The notes beneath the pieces are model-generated. The model did not search any database. It worked only from the letters and a program-made list of their open reading frames with translations, and was not told where the DNA came from. From contig CP000699.1 of assembly GCA_000016765.1 (NCBI GenBank), forward strand, positions 2,728,001 through 2,792,000: a stretch of 64,000 nt of DNA, read 5' to 3'. Shown piece after piece: positions 1 through 7,975 of the stretch (position 1 is its first letter; every line of letters begins with the position of its first letter). The DNA is from Rhizorhabdus wittichii RW1. Lineage in GTDB: Bacteria; Pseudomonadota; Alphaproteobacteria; Sphingomonadales; Sphingomonadaceae. The position numbers and the translations under genes were made by a program.

Positions 1-288
1 GCCATAGACGAATGTCTTCCTGTTTCGATTTATTCCGGCCATCCGGTTGTCTCCGGAGGTCTAAAAGCCCGATCGGATCAGGCTTTCATCGGGATTTGCG
101 ATCTCGATCCACGAACCGGGCTCATTCCCGGCTCGATCGAGGTCGTGGGCCAGAACCGCCCCGGAAGCCCCATGCCTCCGCGGCATCCGCCACGCGATTG
201 CGATCGCGAAGCCCCGAAAGCATAAAAGGCACGGCAAAGGATCGGCTGTTGCTGCCGACCCCCTGTCGCGCCTGCTGGCGATCGCTTT
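1..288. other. Intergenic region downstream of cmk
   Basis: I see no credible gene here. Frames that stay open are arginine/serine-rich shadows of GC-rich DNA. In related genomes rpsA commonly follows cmk, so this stretch may hold the leader of a minus-strand rpsA lying outside the window; that is inference. No convincing terminator was found. Confidence 0.4.
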
Positions 289-915
289 CTAGCGGTCCGC
301 CGTCCGGGCCTCCACGAGCGAAATCGCCCGTTGGACGGCCGCGTCTATACCGAGATCGCTGGTATCGAGCAAGTCGGCATCGTCGGCCTGCCGCAGCGGT
401 GCGGCAGACCGCCCGGCATCGCGTTCGTCGCGGGCGAGGATGTCGGCCATCACCGCGTCGAACGGCACGGCCGCGCCCATCCGCTCCAGCTCGTGGAAGC
501 GGCGTTCGGCGCGCACCAGGCTGCTGGCGGTGACGAACAGCTTGGCGTCGGCGTGCGGCGCGATCACCGTGCCGATGTCGCGCCCGTCGAGCACCGCCCC
601 GCCCGGCTGGCCGGCGAAGGCGCGCTGTCGATCGAGCAGCGCCGCGCGCACCGGCGGATGGACCGAGACGAGCGAGGCCGCCCGGCCCGCCGCTTCGGTC
701 TTGAGCGCGGGATCGCCGAGCAGCGCGGGATCGAAGGCGCAGCCGGCGAGCGCGTCGGCCGGATCGGCGGGATCGCCGCCCGCCCGCTCCACCGACACGC
801 CGACCGCGCGGTAGAGCAGCCCGGTGTCGAGATGCGGCAGCCCGTAATGGCGCGCGAGCGCCTTGGCGATCGTGCCCTTGCCCGACGCCGCCGGCCCGTC
901 GACCGCGATGATCAT
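289..915 (-). CDS. cmk: Cytidylate kinase
   Basis: Phosphorylates CMP and dCMP with ATP in the cytoplasm, a step of pyrimidine nucleotide supply. The 208-residue product opens with [14 protein letters not shown], a classical P-loop at residues 7-15, and keeps the cmk-type [13 protein letters not shown] motif near the middle and the RDERDAGR lid-region arginines near residue 165. Length fits the family. The ATG overlaps the aroA stop by four bases (ATGA), so the two genes are probably translationally coupled, an arrangement common in alphaproteobacteria. Confidence 0.96.
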   Translation of the reverse strand: MIIAVDGPAASGKGTIAKALARHYGLPHLDTGLLYRAVGVSVERAGGDPADPADALAGCAFDPALLGDPALKTEAAGRAASLVSVHPPVRAALLDRQRAFAGQPGGAVLDGRDIGTVIAPHADAKLFVTASSLVRAERRFHELERMGAAVPFDAVMADILARDERDAGRSAAPLRQADDADLLDTSDLGIDAAVQRAISLVEARTADR

Positions 916-2258
916 GCCGCGACCGCCCCCAGCTCGCCCATCAATCGGGTGAAGCCCGGGAAGCTGGTCGCGACCGGGCCCATGTCGTCGATCGTCACCG
1001 CCGCCTTCGACACCAGCCCCGCGACCGCGAAGCTCATCGCGATGCGATGGTCGAGTCGCGCGGCGATCGTCGCGCCGCCCGGCAGCGGATCGCCGCCGGT
1101 GCCGTCGATGATCAGCCCGTCCTCGAGCTCCTCGACCCGGGCGCCGATCGCGCGCAGCCCCTCGGCCATCACCGCGATCCGGTCCGATTCCTTGACCCGG
1201 AGCTCCTCCAGCCCGCGCGCGACGGTGCGCCCCTCGGCCAGCGCCGCCGCGACGAACAGGATCGGATATTCGTCGACCATCGAGGCGACCGTCTCGACCG
1301 GGGTCTCGATGCCCTTCAGGGTCGAATGGCGCACGACGATGTCGGCGACCGGCTCCCCGCCGACCTCACGCGGATTGGCGAATTCGATGTCGCCGCCCAT
1401 CATCCGCAGCACGTCGAACAGCGCGGCGCGGGTGGGGTTGAGGCCGACATTGGCGATCGTCACCGCCGACCCCGGCACGAGCAGCGCCGCGACCACCGGG
1501 AAGGCGGCCGAGGAGGGATCGCCCGGCACGACGATATGCTGCGGCTGCAGCTCGGCCTCGCCGCGAATCGATATGATCCGCGCGCCGTCGGCGTCCTGCT
1601 CCACCTCCAGCTCGGCGCCGAAGCCCCGGAGCATCCGCTCGCTATGGTCGCGGGTCGCGACCGGCTCGATCACCCGGGTGATGCCGGGGGTGTTGAGCCC
1701 GGCGAGCAGCACCGCCGACTTGACCTGCGCCGAGGCGACCGGAAGCCGATAGTCGATCGGCACCGCCGGGCTGATCCCGCGCAGCATCAGCGGCAGCGTG
1801 CCGCCCTTGCCGCCCGGGGTGGCGGTCACGTCGGCGCCCATCAGCGACAGCGGCTCGATCACCCGGTTCATCGGCCGCTTCGACAGCGAGGCGTCGCCGG
1901 TGAAGGTGGCGGTGATCGCGTGGCTGGCGACGAGGCCCATCAGCAGCCGGGTCGAGGTGCCCGAATTGCCCATCTCCAGCGCGCCCTCGGGCTGGAGCAG
2001 CCCGCCGACGCCGACGCCGTGGATGCGCCAGACATCGTCGTCGCCGCGCTCGATCGACGCGCCCATGGCGCGCATGGCGGCGGCGGTGGCGAGGACGTCC
2101 TCGCCGGTCAGCAGCCCTTCGACCCGGCTCTCGCCGATCGCCAGCGCCGACAGCATCAGCGCGCGGTGCGAGATCGACTTGTCGCCCGGCACGGCGATGC
2201 TGCCGCGAAGCGGGCCGGGGGCCGAGAAGCTGGCGGGTCGGGGCGAGGAGGCATGCAT
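912..2258 (-). CDS. aroA: 3-phosphoshikimate 1-carboxyvinyltransferase (EPSP synthase, class II type)
   Basis: Transfers enolpyruvyl from PEP to shikimate 3-phosphate, the sixth step of the shikimate pathway. The 448-residue protein has GDKSISHR near the N-terminus, [26 protein letters not shown] and LNPTR, the motif set (GDK, SAQxK, RxHxE, NxTR) that marks class II EPSP synthases rather than the E. coli class I type. I chose the ATG at 2258 (MHASSPRP); the frame is open further upstream to 2351 but those residues are not family-like and would run towards the divergent gene. The stop overlaps the cmk start. Confidence 0.95.
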   Translation of the reverse strand: MHASSPRPASFSAPGPLRGSIAVPGDKSISHRALMLSALAIGESRVEGLLTGEDVLATAAAMRAMGASIERGDDDVWRIHGVGVGGLLQPEGALEMGNSGTSTRLLMGLVASHAITATFTGDASLSKRPMNRVIEPLSLMGADVTATPGGKGGTLPLMLRGISPAVPIDYRLPVASAQVKSAVLLAGLNTPGITRVIEPVATRDHSERMLRGFGAELEVEQDADGARIISIRGEAELQPQHIVVPGDPSSAAFPVVAALLVPGSAVTIANVGLNPTRAALFDVLRMMGGDIEFANPREVGGEPVADIVVRHSTLKGIETPVETVASMVDEYPILFVAAALAEGRTVARGLEELRVKESDRIAVMAEGLRAIGARVEELEDGLIIDGTGGDPLPGGATIAARLDHRIAMSFAVAGLVSKAAVTIDDMGPVATSFPGFTRLMGELGAVAA

Positions 2259-2374
2259 AGGGCGCGGCTTTTGACAGCGGCGCTCCGCTATGGCAAGGCG
2301 CCCGGCGATCAGGCTTTCCGCTGACGCGGGGGGCCGGGAATTCATCTTCATTTTCGATCTGGAGTTTGTCGACC

Positions 2375-2695
2375 GTGGTGAAACCGGAATGGGGCACCAA
2401 GCGGACCTGCCCGAAGTGCGGTACCCGCTTCTATGACCTGGAAAAGGACGATCCCGTCACCTGCATCGAATGCGGCACGGCGTGGGAGCCCGATCCCGTC
2501 CTGAAGTCGAAGCAGCCGCTGCCGTTCGACGCGCCCAAGAAGGAGGGCCCCGAGCCGAAGGCGGTCGATTCCGACCTGTCGGACGACGATCTCGACATCG
2601 ACGAGGACGCCGAGGAGAATCCGGACGACGACGTCGACCTGGGCGGCGACGACGATATCGGCCTCAACACGGCCGACGACGACGACGAGAATTGA
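2375..2695 (+). CDS. TIGR02300-type acidic zinc-ribbon protein
   Basis: A small protein of unknown role conserved in alphaproteobacteria. The N-terminus ([20 protein letters not shown]) holds one CxxC and a second CxxC follows (CIEC), together a zinc-ribbon-like four-cysteine site. The C-terminal half is almost entirely Asp and Glu. I prefer the GTG at 2375, which lies ten bases after a GGAG at 2361-2364; a TTG at 2366 would crowd that site. It is transcribed divergently from aroA and followed by a strong hairpin. Confidence 0.85.
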   Translation: MVKPEWGTKRTCPKCGTRFYDLEKDDPVTCIECGTAWEPDPVLKSKQPLPFDAPKKEGPEPKAVDSDLSDDDLDIDEDAEENPDDDVDLGGDDDIGLNTADDDDEN

Positions 2696-2702
2696 CCGGG
2701 CC

Positions 2703-2735
2703 CGCCGGAATGCCCAGCGATGCGGCATTCCGGCG
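2703..2735 (+). terminator. Hairpin terminator after the TIGR02300 gene
   Basis: Perfect 12-bp stem (CGCCGGAATGCC, 2703-2714, paired with 2724-2735) around a nine-base loop, eight bases after the stop codon. The following tract is only CCCTTTC, so termination may be weak or assisted. Confidence 0.6.
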
Positions 2736-2851
2736 CCCTTTCATCGAAAAAGCCGTCCGTCATGCAAAAGGGCTCTTGCAGGGCCCCGCAACCTGACCTA
2801 AAGGGCGCGCTCCGCCGCCGGGCCCAACCGGCGAGCGACCGAAAATGGCAC

Positions 2852-2927
2852 GGGGCCGTAGCTCAGCTGGGAGAGCGTCGCAATGGCATTGCGAAGGTCA
2901 GGGGTTCGATCCCCCTCGGCTCCACCA
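2852..2927 (+). tRNA. tRNA-Ala (anticodon GGC)
   Basis: A 76-nt cloverleaf can be drawn: acceptor 2852-2858/2917-2923, D stem GCTC/GAGC, anticodon stem TCGCA/TGCGA with loop ATGGCAT (anticodon GGC at 2885-2887), T stem AGGGG/CCCCT with loop TTCGATC. The acceptor carries the G3:U70 wobble pair that identifies alanine tRNAs, and CCA is encoded. Its 3' end is the left half of a direct repeat that bounds a genomic island. Confidence 0.95.
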
Positions 2928-2935
2928 TTTTCCAC
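2914..2935 (+). repeat. Left attachment repeat (attL) at the tRNA-Ala 3' end
   Basis: A 22-bp sequence covering the last 14 bases of the tRNA (through CCA) plus ATTTTCCAC-type downstream bases is repeated exactly at 10840-10861. A tyrosine recombinase gene starts 82 bp further on, the standard arrangement of a tRNA-integrated island. Confidence 0.85.
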
Positions 2936-3017
2936 AGAAAGCCCGGATTTCCTGAAAAGCTAGGAAATACAGGCCCTGCTCTAGCCGAATGTCACGCACA
3001 GGTGTTACACACGGGGC

Positions 3018-4808
3018 GTGGACGACGTGGGCAAACCGGCGGGGCTGACAAAGCGCAAGGGCAGCAGCCAATACTACTTCCGGATGCGCTGTCCGAAGCA
3101 TTTGGCTGGCCCGGGCGTTCGCAACGAAGTTTTGATCAGCCTTAAGACTGCCGATCGGCGGCAAGCCCTCATGCGGTTGCCGGATGCGCGGGAGAAGGCG
3201 CATCGCCTTTTTGTCAATCCGCCGACCAAATTGGAGATCGTCGCCGCTCAGCCATATCGCCGGTGGCCCGATGATCCTCTTTGGCCTCTCCTTGACACTG
3301 CCGACGTCCTCGGAATGGTCCAACGGTATTTTCAGCTTGGCCTCATCGAATTGGATGCCGAAGAGCACCTGACAGGCGCCTTGGCCCCGGAAGCGTTGCA
3401 ACGGGTTGCACAAGATTTGGATGAGCAAATTGCCGCGCTGAGGGCCGCACCGGATACGGAGGAAGAAGAGGACCCGGTCGTAGGGGTGGCCATCGGCCTT
3501 CTTCACGAAGCGGGCGTGAGAACGCCCTATGCCAGTCAACCGGCGAGGCTGTTGCGAGAATATTTGCGCAGAGCGATGGAACAGCTTTTGACTATCGAAC
3601 GGGCCCGATTGCATGGCGATTTTTCGGTAACGTCCACCGATCCGCTGTTTTCGATCCAGCCGATTTCCGCGTCAGTTCATCTCCCTCAGATGCGGCACGG
3701 GCCATCATCGCCAAGGCTGGTACGGATTGCGATCAAAGAGGCCGCCGACCGCTACCTCAAGGAAGTGTTCCAAGCCGATCGCAAAAACAAGACCGAGGAA
3801 CGCTATCGCGCCGAGATCAAGCATATCGTCAGCTACTTCGGCGAGCAGACCGTTTTGGCGGATTTGAAGCGGGCTGACAGTATCGAGTTCAGAGATATCT
3901 TCGCCAAACTGCCTCCGAATTTCTCGAAGCGGCTCGATGATAAGGTCTCCATCCGTGATCTGGCGGCCAGGAGAAAGCCGGATGATCCGGTGCTGGCTTG
4001 GGAAACGCTGGATAAGTACCTCTCAGCGCTCAATCGCTTTATGCGCTGGGCCTACAAGGAAGAGTATACCGAGCGCGCGTGGGACGATCTCAAACCGCTA
4101 AGCAGCAAGCCGGACGGCTCGATGGCAAAGTTTCCTTTCGAGAACGACGAGCTGCGCCGCATCTTCAATCGGCCGATCTACACCGGTTGCAAGGACGACA
4201 GGAACGGCTTTGCCAAACCCGGACCGAACATCGTTCGCCGGAGCCGCTACTGGGCACCATTGATCGCCCTGTTCATGGGGCTGCGAGCGGGCGAAATCCT
4301 ACAACTCACCCCAGCGCACTTCCGCACTTCGGACGCGGGAACCCCTTTCATCGTATTGACGCTCGACATGCGGCTCAAAAACGAAAATGCCCAGCGCGAG
4401 ATACCCGTACATCCAATGCTGGTTCGCATAGGGCTGCTGGATTGGGTGGCACGGCGCAGAGAGCAACCTGATGACAAGCTCTTCCCGGAAGTTGGACTGG
4501 ACGTATTTCAGGCCGAAAGCCCCACATTCTCGAAACGCTTCCGGAGCGACTTGAAGTATTTCGAGCTGGGGGAGCGTCGGGACAAGCTCTCCTTCCACAG
4601 CTTCCGTCACACCTTCAAGCGCGCCCTCGATCGCGCGGCGGTCCCAGAGCAGGAAAAAGACGAACTATGCGGCTGGGCGAGAGGGAAGAAGATCGGGCGC
4701 CGTTATGGCAGTGGGCTGGAGGCCGATGTGCTCAAACCCCACCTTGAGAAGGTGGTCTATGATCTCGATCTCACCCACCTCCTAAGCCATTCGCGATTGT
4801 GTGACTGA
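3018..4808 (+). CDS. Tyrosine-type site-specific integrase of the tRNA-Ala island
   Basis: A 596-residue recombinase likely to integrate and excise the island at tRNA-Ala. The N-terminus (LTKRKGSSQYYFRMRCP) resembles the DUF6538 domain of large phage-type integrases. The C-terminal catalytic domain begins near residue 370; it shows GLRAGEILQL (first catalytic Arg), FHSFRHTFKR (HxxR box) and a likely nucleophile Tyr in GRRYGSG. Start is GTG at 3018, supported by a decayed copy of the same region at 10930, where the equivalent codon is ATG. Codon use is less GC-biased than in the chromosomal neighbours, consistent with transfer. Confidence 0.9.
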   Translation: MDDVGKPAGLTKRKGSSQYYFRMRCPKHLAGPGVRNEVLISLKTADRRQALMRLPDAREKAHRLFVNPPTKLEIVAAQPYRRWPDDPLWPLLDTADVLGMVQRYFQLGLIELDAEEHLTGALAPEALQRVAQDLDEQIAALRAAPDTEEEEDPVVGVAIGLLHEAGVRTPYASQPARLLREYLRRAMEQLLTIERARLHGDFSVTSTDPLFSIQPISASVHLPQMRHGPSSPRLVRIAIKEAADRYLKEVFQADRKNKTEERYRAEIKHIVSYFGEQTVLADLKRADSIEFRDIFAKLPPNFSKRLDDKVSIRDLAARRKPDDPVLAWETLDKYLSALNRFMRWAYKEEYTERAWDDLKPLSSKPDGSMAKFPFENDELRRIFNRPIYTGCKDDRNGFAKPGPNIVRRSRYWAPLIALFMGLRAGEILQLTPAHFRTSDAGTPFIVLTLDMRLKNENAQREIPVHPMLVRIGLLDWVARRREQPDDKLFPEVGLDVFQAESPTFSKRFRSDLKYFELGERRDKLSFHSFRHTFKRALDRAAVPEQEKDELCGWARGKKIGRRYGSGLEADVLKPHLEKVVYDLDLTHLLSHSRLCD

Positions 4809-4810
4809 CG

Positions 4811-5278
4811 TTAGACAGGAAGTTCGAAGTAGCGCCGGATGGACTGGTAGGTGATCGGCGATACTGCGTATTTCCCTTCCGGATCAGCAAGGCCGTTCCA
4901 CGTGTTCGAGCCAAGGAAATAGCCTCGCTTTTCGCCCGTCAATGCTCGTGTGCGCCGGGTCGTGGCCGTCTGGAACCTCCGAATATCGACACCTTGCTCC
5001 CTCAGTAGCCGTGCATCGATCACTGGCCCGCATTCGGCAATGATCCTCACCCCGAGCCGCACATTGTCAGGCAACCCATCCATCCAACGACCGATGTGCT
5101 TGAAGGTTATGTCCTCGACATCCGTCATGTGGATTGTTGCGAACCGGCTGTCCCGTGCCACAGGTGTCGGAGCGGCGTTTGGGGGGCAATCAAACGCTTC
5201 GCCAAGATACCGGATGATCTCATTTCGGGTTGGCTGGCTCAGATTGGCCAAATCGTCTGCGGTCAATGTGATGTGCAC
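4811..5278 (-). CDS. Unknown island protein downstream of the restriction gene
   Basis: I do not recognise this 155-residue product. It starts VHITLTADDLANLSQPTRNEI, which could form a short helical DNA-binding segment, and ends in an aromatic-rich tail (YQSIRRYFELPV). No membrane segment or signal peptide is visible. I chose the GTG at 5278 because AAGGGGAG sits six bases upstream; the frame stays open to a TTG at 5326. It lies on the same strand 152 bp after the EcoRV-like nuclease gene and ends three bases from the integrase stop (convergent), so it may be an accessory or regulatory partner of the restriction system. That link is inference. Confidence 0.6.
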   Translation of the reverse strand: MHITLTADDLANLSQPTRNEIIRYLGEAFDCPPNAAPTPVARDSRFATIHMTDVEDITFKHIGRWMDGLPDNVRLGVRIIAECGPVIDARLLREQGVDIRRFQTATTRRTRALTGEKRGYFLGSNTWNGLADPEGKYAVSPITYQSIRRYFELPV

Positions 5279-5430
5279 CCGATGCTCCCCTTGCTTCTGT
5301 CTGCGGCTCACCACATGCAGCAGCAACCTGATCGAGAAAAGACCGCATCGCTCGGCCGCCCCACCTCAGCAGCAGAGCGCTAACCACCAATTACGACACA
5401 TGGCCACGTTCTCGATAATCCGGGAAGCCG

Positions 5431-6189
5431 TCACGCAACGGCAGCCAACAGTTTTTGCAATTGCTGCTGAACGGCCTTCCCGATTTTCCACGGATGCTTT
5501 CGCCAGTATGAGTAGAACTCTTCGGGCGATTTGAACTCGCCTTGGCTATCCCGCAACCGTTGGATATCGTCCACAGCACCCAGATATTCTCGGGTCGTTG
5601 AGCTGCGGCTCTTCGATGCGATTGCCCATGGCTCGACTACCAACAGCTCAAAATCCGTTACTCGGGCCGCCGATCCCTCGTTCAACGTGTAAAGGCATAT
5701 AAGGTCGATATGGCCCGCATAATCTGCAAAGGGACGAAATGTCCCTGCCCATTTAAGCGTTGGGTACATGAAGAATGTGTTGCCGGTGTAAAGGGTGATC
5801 CGGCTATCTGTCTTTCCTGTAGGAAAGCCCCTCTTGTTAACTTTCCGCCGAGCCACCTTAACGTCGATTGCGAAGAAACGGCCGTTGGCGTTCATCTCAA
5901 GATCGGGGTAACCTCGTTCCGTCCCACGTACCAGTTCGACCTCTGATTGGCCGAGTTGTTCCATCACGTAATCGACTACGGCAACCTCGATGATGTTGGC
6001 AAGCGCCGCCGGTTCTTTCGGTAGTGGCAGAAAGTGATCGCCCGCAGCGAGTTGGGCAGACAGATCATCTTCGCTGGCAGCAATCAGGGGCCATTTATGA
6101 TTGCCGCCAGCCTTGTAGATCGCCAAGGGCTGGAAGGCGTAACCCGCACACACTTCCCGCAGGCGCTCGATGGCCGTCGTGATGTCCAT
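5431..6189 (-). CDS. EcoRV-like type II restriction endonuclease
   Basis: Probably cleaves unmodified double-stranded DNA at a specific site. The 252 residues match the layout of EcoRV (245 residues): YPDLEM with catalytic Asp at 96, then IDVK with Asp109 and Lys111, the PD...DxK signature of the PD-(D/E)xK fold, a serine/threonine-rich SKSRSSTTREYLG stretch where EcoRV has its SGNTTNIGS loop, and a C-terminal FKSPEEFYSYWR closely matching FDSEDEFLDYWR of EcoRV. It is divergent from a C5-cytosine methyltransferase 64 bp away, forming a restriction-modification pair. EcoRV itself is protected by an adenine methyltransferase, so the recognition site here is probably different and must contain cytosine. 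Confidence 0.85.
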   Translation of the reverse strand: MDITTAIERLREVCAGYAFQPLAIYKAGGNHKWPLIAASEDDLSAQLAAGDHFLPLPKEPAALANIIEVAVVDYVMEQLGQSEVELVRGTERGYPDLEMNANGRFFAIDVKVARRKVNKRGFPTGKTDSRITLYTGNTFFMYPTLKWAGTFRPFADYAGHIDLICLYTLNEGSAARVTDFELLVVEPWAIASKSRSSTTREYLGAVDDIQRLRDSQGEFKSPEEFYSYWRKHPWKIGKAVQQQLQKLLAAVA

Positions 6190-6232
6190 ATTTCCCCCAG
6201 CGTTGGCCTTTAGCGAAGTTGCCGATTGGTAG

Positions 6233-6245
6233 CCTAGCGGCTAGG
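6233..6245. promoter_or_regulatory. Palindrome in the R-M intergenic region
   Basis: CCTAGC, one base, GCTAGG: a 13-bp dyad centred eight to nine bases before the likely methyltransferase start and inside the 64-bp divergent promoter region. It could be an operator, or a methylation-sensitive site; several C5 methyltransferases repress their own promoters. No separate controller-protein gene is seen. Confidence 0.4.
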
Positions 6246-6253
6246 GTTTGCAA

Positions 6254-7486
6254 ATGAGCCGCCGACGTCAATTGAAAGCCATAAGTCTGTTCACTGGCAT
6301 TGGTGGACTGGATTTCGGATTTGAGGCGGCCGGCTTTGACACGGCTGTCGCTTTGGAGATCGACAAGGCGAGCTGTCGCGTTTTGGGCGACAACCGAGAT
6401 TGGCCCATCATTGGGGAAGACATCCACGACGTCGGCACGCCACGTCTTTTACAGGCGGCCAATCTCGAGGTTGGCGAGGCCGACATTCTTATCGGTGGCC
6501 CACCCTGCCAACCCTTTTCAAAGTCAGGTTATTGGGCATCCGGAGATGCAAAGCGACTTTCCGATCGCCGTGCTGATACACTCGGGGCATACCTCCGCGT
6601 CCTCGAAGAAGCCAAACCCAAGTCGTTCCTGCTCGAGAACGTCTATGGGCTTGCATATCGAGGCAAGGATGAGGGTCTTAATCGCATCCTCAGCGGCATT
6701 GAAGAAATCAACCGTCGCGCTGGAACCTCCTACAAACCCTCATGGCAGGTTCTTAACGCCGCATCCTTTGGCGTTCCCCAATTGCGTGAGCGCGTATTCA
6801 TTGTTGCAAGCCGAGAAGGGAAGAATTTCAAATTCCCTCAGCCAACGCACGGCCCGAAGGACACCGTGCTAGATGGTCAAGAGCCATTCCGGACATGCTG
6901 GGATGCGCTCGGTGATTTGCCAGAGCTGCCGAATGAACCCGATTTGATGCCGACGGGGAAGTGGGGCGATCTCCTGCCCACCATTCCCGAAGGCGAGAAC
7001 TACTTGTGGCACACGCGGCGTGGCGGCGGCCTCCCTCTCTTTGGATGGCGGACCCGGTACTGGAACTTTCTCCTCAAGCTTGCCAAGGACCGCCCTTCTT
7101 GGACCATTCAAGCTCAGCCTGGCTCCGCAACCGGACCTTTCCATTGGGCAAGTAGAAAGTTGTCGGTTCGTGAGCTGATGCGGCTTCAGACCTTTCCCGA
7201 GGGTTTGACCATTGATGCCACGCGAAGCGAGGCTCAGCGGATGCTCGGCAACGCAGTGCCTTCACTGCTTGCAGAGGTTCTTGCCCGTGCGATAGCAGTG
7301 CAGCTACTCGGGCGGCCACCAATAAAGGGGGAACCCAGCTTGCTTCCGCCAGTTCGCGGAAATATGCCGAAACCGGAACCCGTCAAGCGGGTTTCGAGGC
7401 CGTACCTCGCTCTCGTTGACGATCACGAGGATCATCCCGGCACGGGCTTAGGCCGCAGAGCGCGGCTGAGAGTTTCAGCGGCCTAA
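6254..7486 (+). CDS. DNA (cytosine-5-)-methyltransferase
   Basis: Transfers methyl from S-adenosylmethionine to cytosine C5, protecting host DNA against the adjacent nuclease. The 410-residue protein shows motif I LFTGIGGLDFGFE, motif IV GGPPCQPFSKSG with catalytic Cys85, motif VI LLENV, motif VIII QLRERVF and motif X MLGNAVPSLL; the variable target-recognition region lies between VIII and IX. I chose the ATG at 6254 over a TTG at 6248. The last 50 residues after motif X form a proline- and arginine-rich tail beyond the catalytic core. Confidence 0.95.
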   Translation: MSRRRQLKAISLFTGIGGLDFGFEAAGFDTAVALEIDKASCRVLGDNRDWPIIGEDIHDVGTPRLLQAANLEVGEADILIGGPPCQPFSKSGYWASGDAKRLSDRRADTLGAYLRVLEEAKPKSFLLENVYGLAYRGKDEGLNRILSGIEEINRRAGTSYKPSWQVLNAASFGVPQLRERVFIVASREGKNFKFPQPTHGPKDTVLDGQEPFRTCWDALGDLPELPNEPDLMPTGKWGDLLPTIPEGENYLWHTRRGGGLPLFGWRTRYWNFLLKLAKDRPSWTIQAQPGSATGPFHWASRKLSVRELMRLQTFPEGLTIDATRSEAQRMLGNAVPSLLAEVLARAIAVQLLGRPPIKGEPSLLPPVRGNMPKPEPVKRVSRPYLALVDDHEDHPGTGLGRRARLRVSAA

Positions 7487-7586
7487 CTCTCGAGTTACAG
7501 CTCTCGCTCCAAAGTGGACATGAACGTCCTTACGCTTCCGTAATATAGAAGGTATGTTCGTCGTTTGCCCATTGGGAGACGCGCGG

Positions 7587-7863
7587 ATGAGCAAAGCGAC
7601 TACGATGAGCTTCTCACTTCGCCTGATGCGAAGCGGAGTAACCCCTCTTAAAGCCCTTAAGGAAGACCACGATCTCGAGGAGGTGCCAAGCACATCCGGC
7701 TGGCTATTCGTTGGCCAAAGCGTGGCGCTCCCTCCCAGTTGGTCGGGCTATCTCTCCCACTACAGCGGCGAAGCCATCGCCAAACTACGCAGGCAAAGCT
7801 GTTCAGCGGTTCTCTTACTCGAAGCCGGTCTGGATGAGGAAAAACGTCTCTTTGCGCTTTGTT
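7587..7863 (+). pseudogene. DUF6119/TIGR04141-like gene, 5' fragment cut by IS21 element
   Basis: About 92 codons survive before the insertion sequence begins; a chance stop inside the element follows at 7895. The fragment (MSFSLRLMRSGVTPLKALKE, then GWLFVGQSVALPPSWSGYLS and SCSAVLLLEA) resembles the N-terminus of DUF6119 proteins, called TIGR04141 sporadically distributed proteins, which are typically over 500 residues and found on mobile DNA. The start at 7587 follows GGGAGAC. It lies directly behind the methyltransferase in the same direction and may once have been part of the same defence module; that is inference. Confidence 0.6.
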
Positions 7864-7975
7864 TGTGGATCGGCGTGCAAAAAGGACCCCGTTAGCGGGG
7901 TGATCGGCGTCTAAAAGGGACCCCTCATTTCGATGGTTTAAGCAGCCGGCTGGATTTTCAGGCGGCGAGATCGGG

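Noticed and set aside
331-1752. 473-codon plus-strand frame over cmk and aroA
   Set aside because: Shadow of two well-identified minus-strand genes.
2271-2294. TTGACA with TATGGC as an aroA-region promoter
   Set aside because: Spacing is only 12 bp, too short for a sigma-70 type promoter.
4811-7486. Vsr-type mismatch endonuclease expected beside a C5 methyltransferase
   Set aside because: Neither neighbouring protein has Vsr motifs; the nuclease is EcoRV-like.
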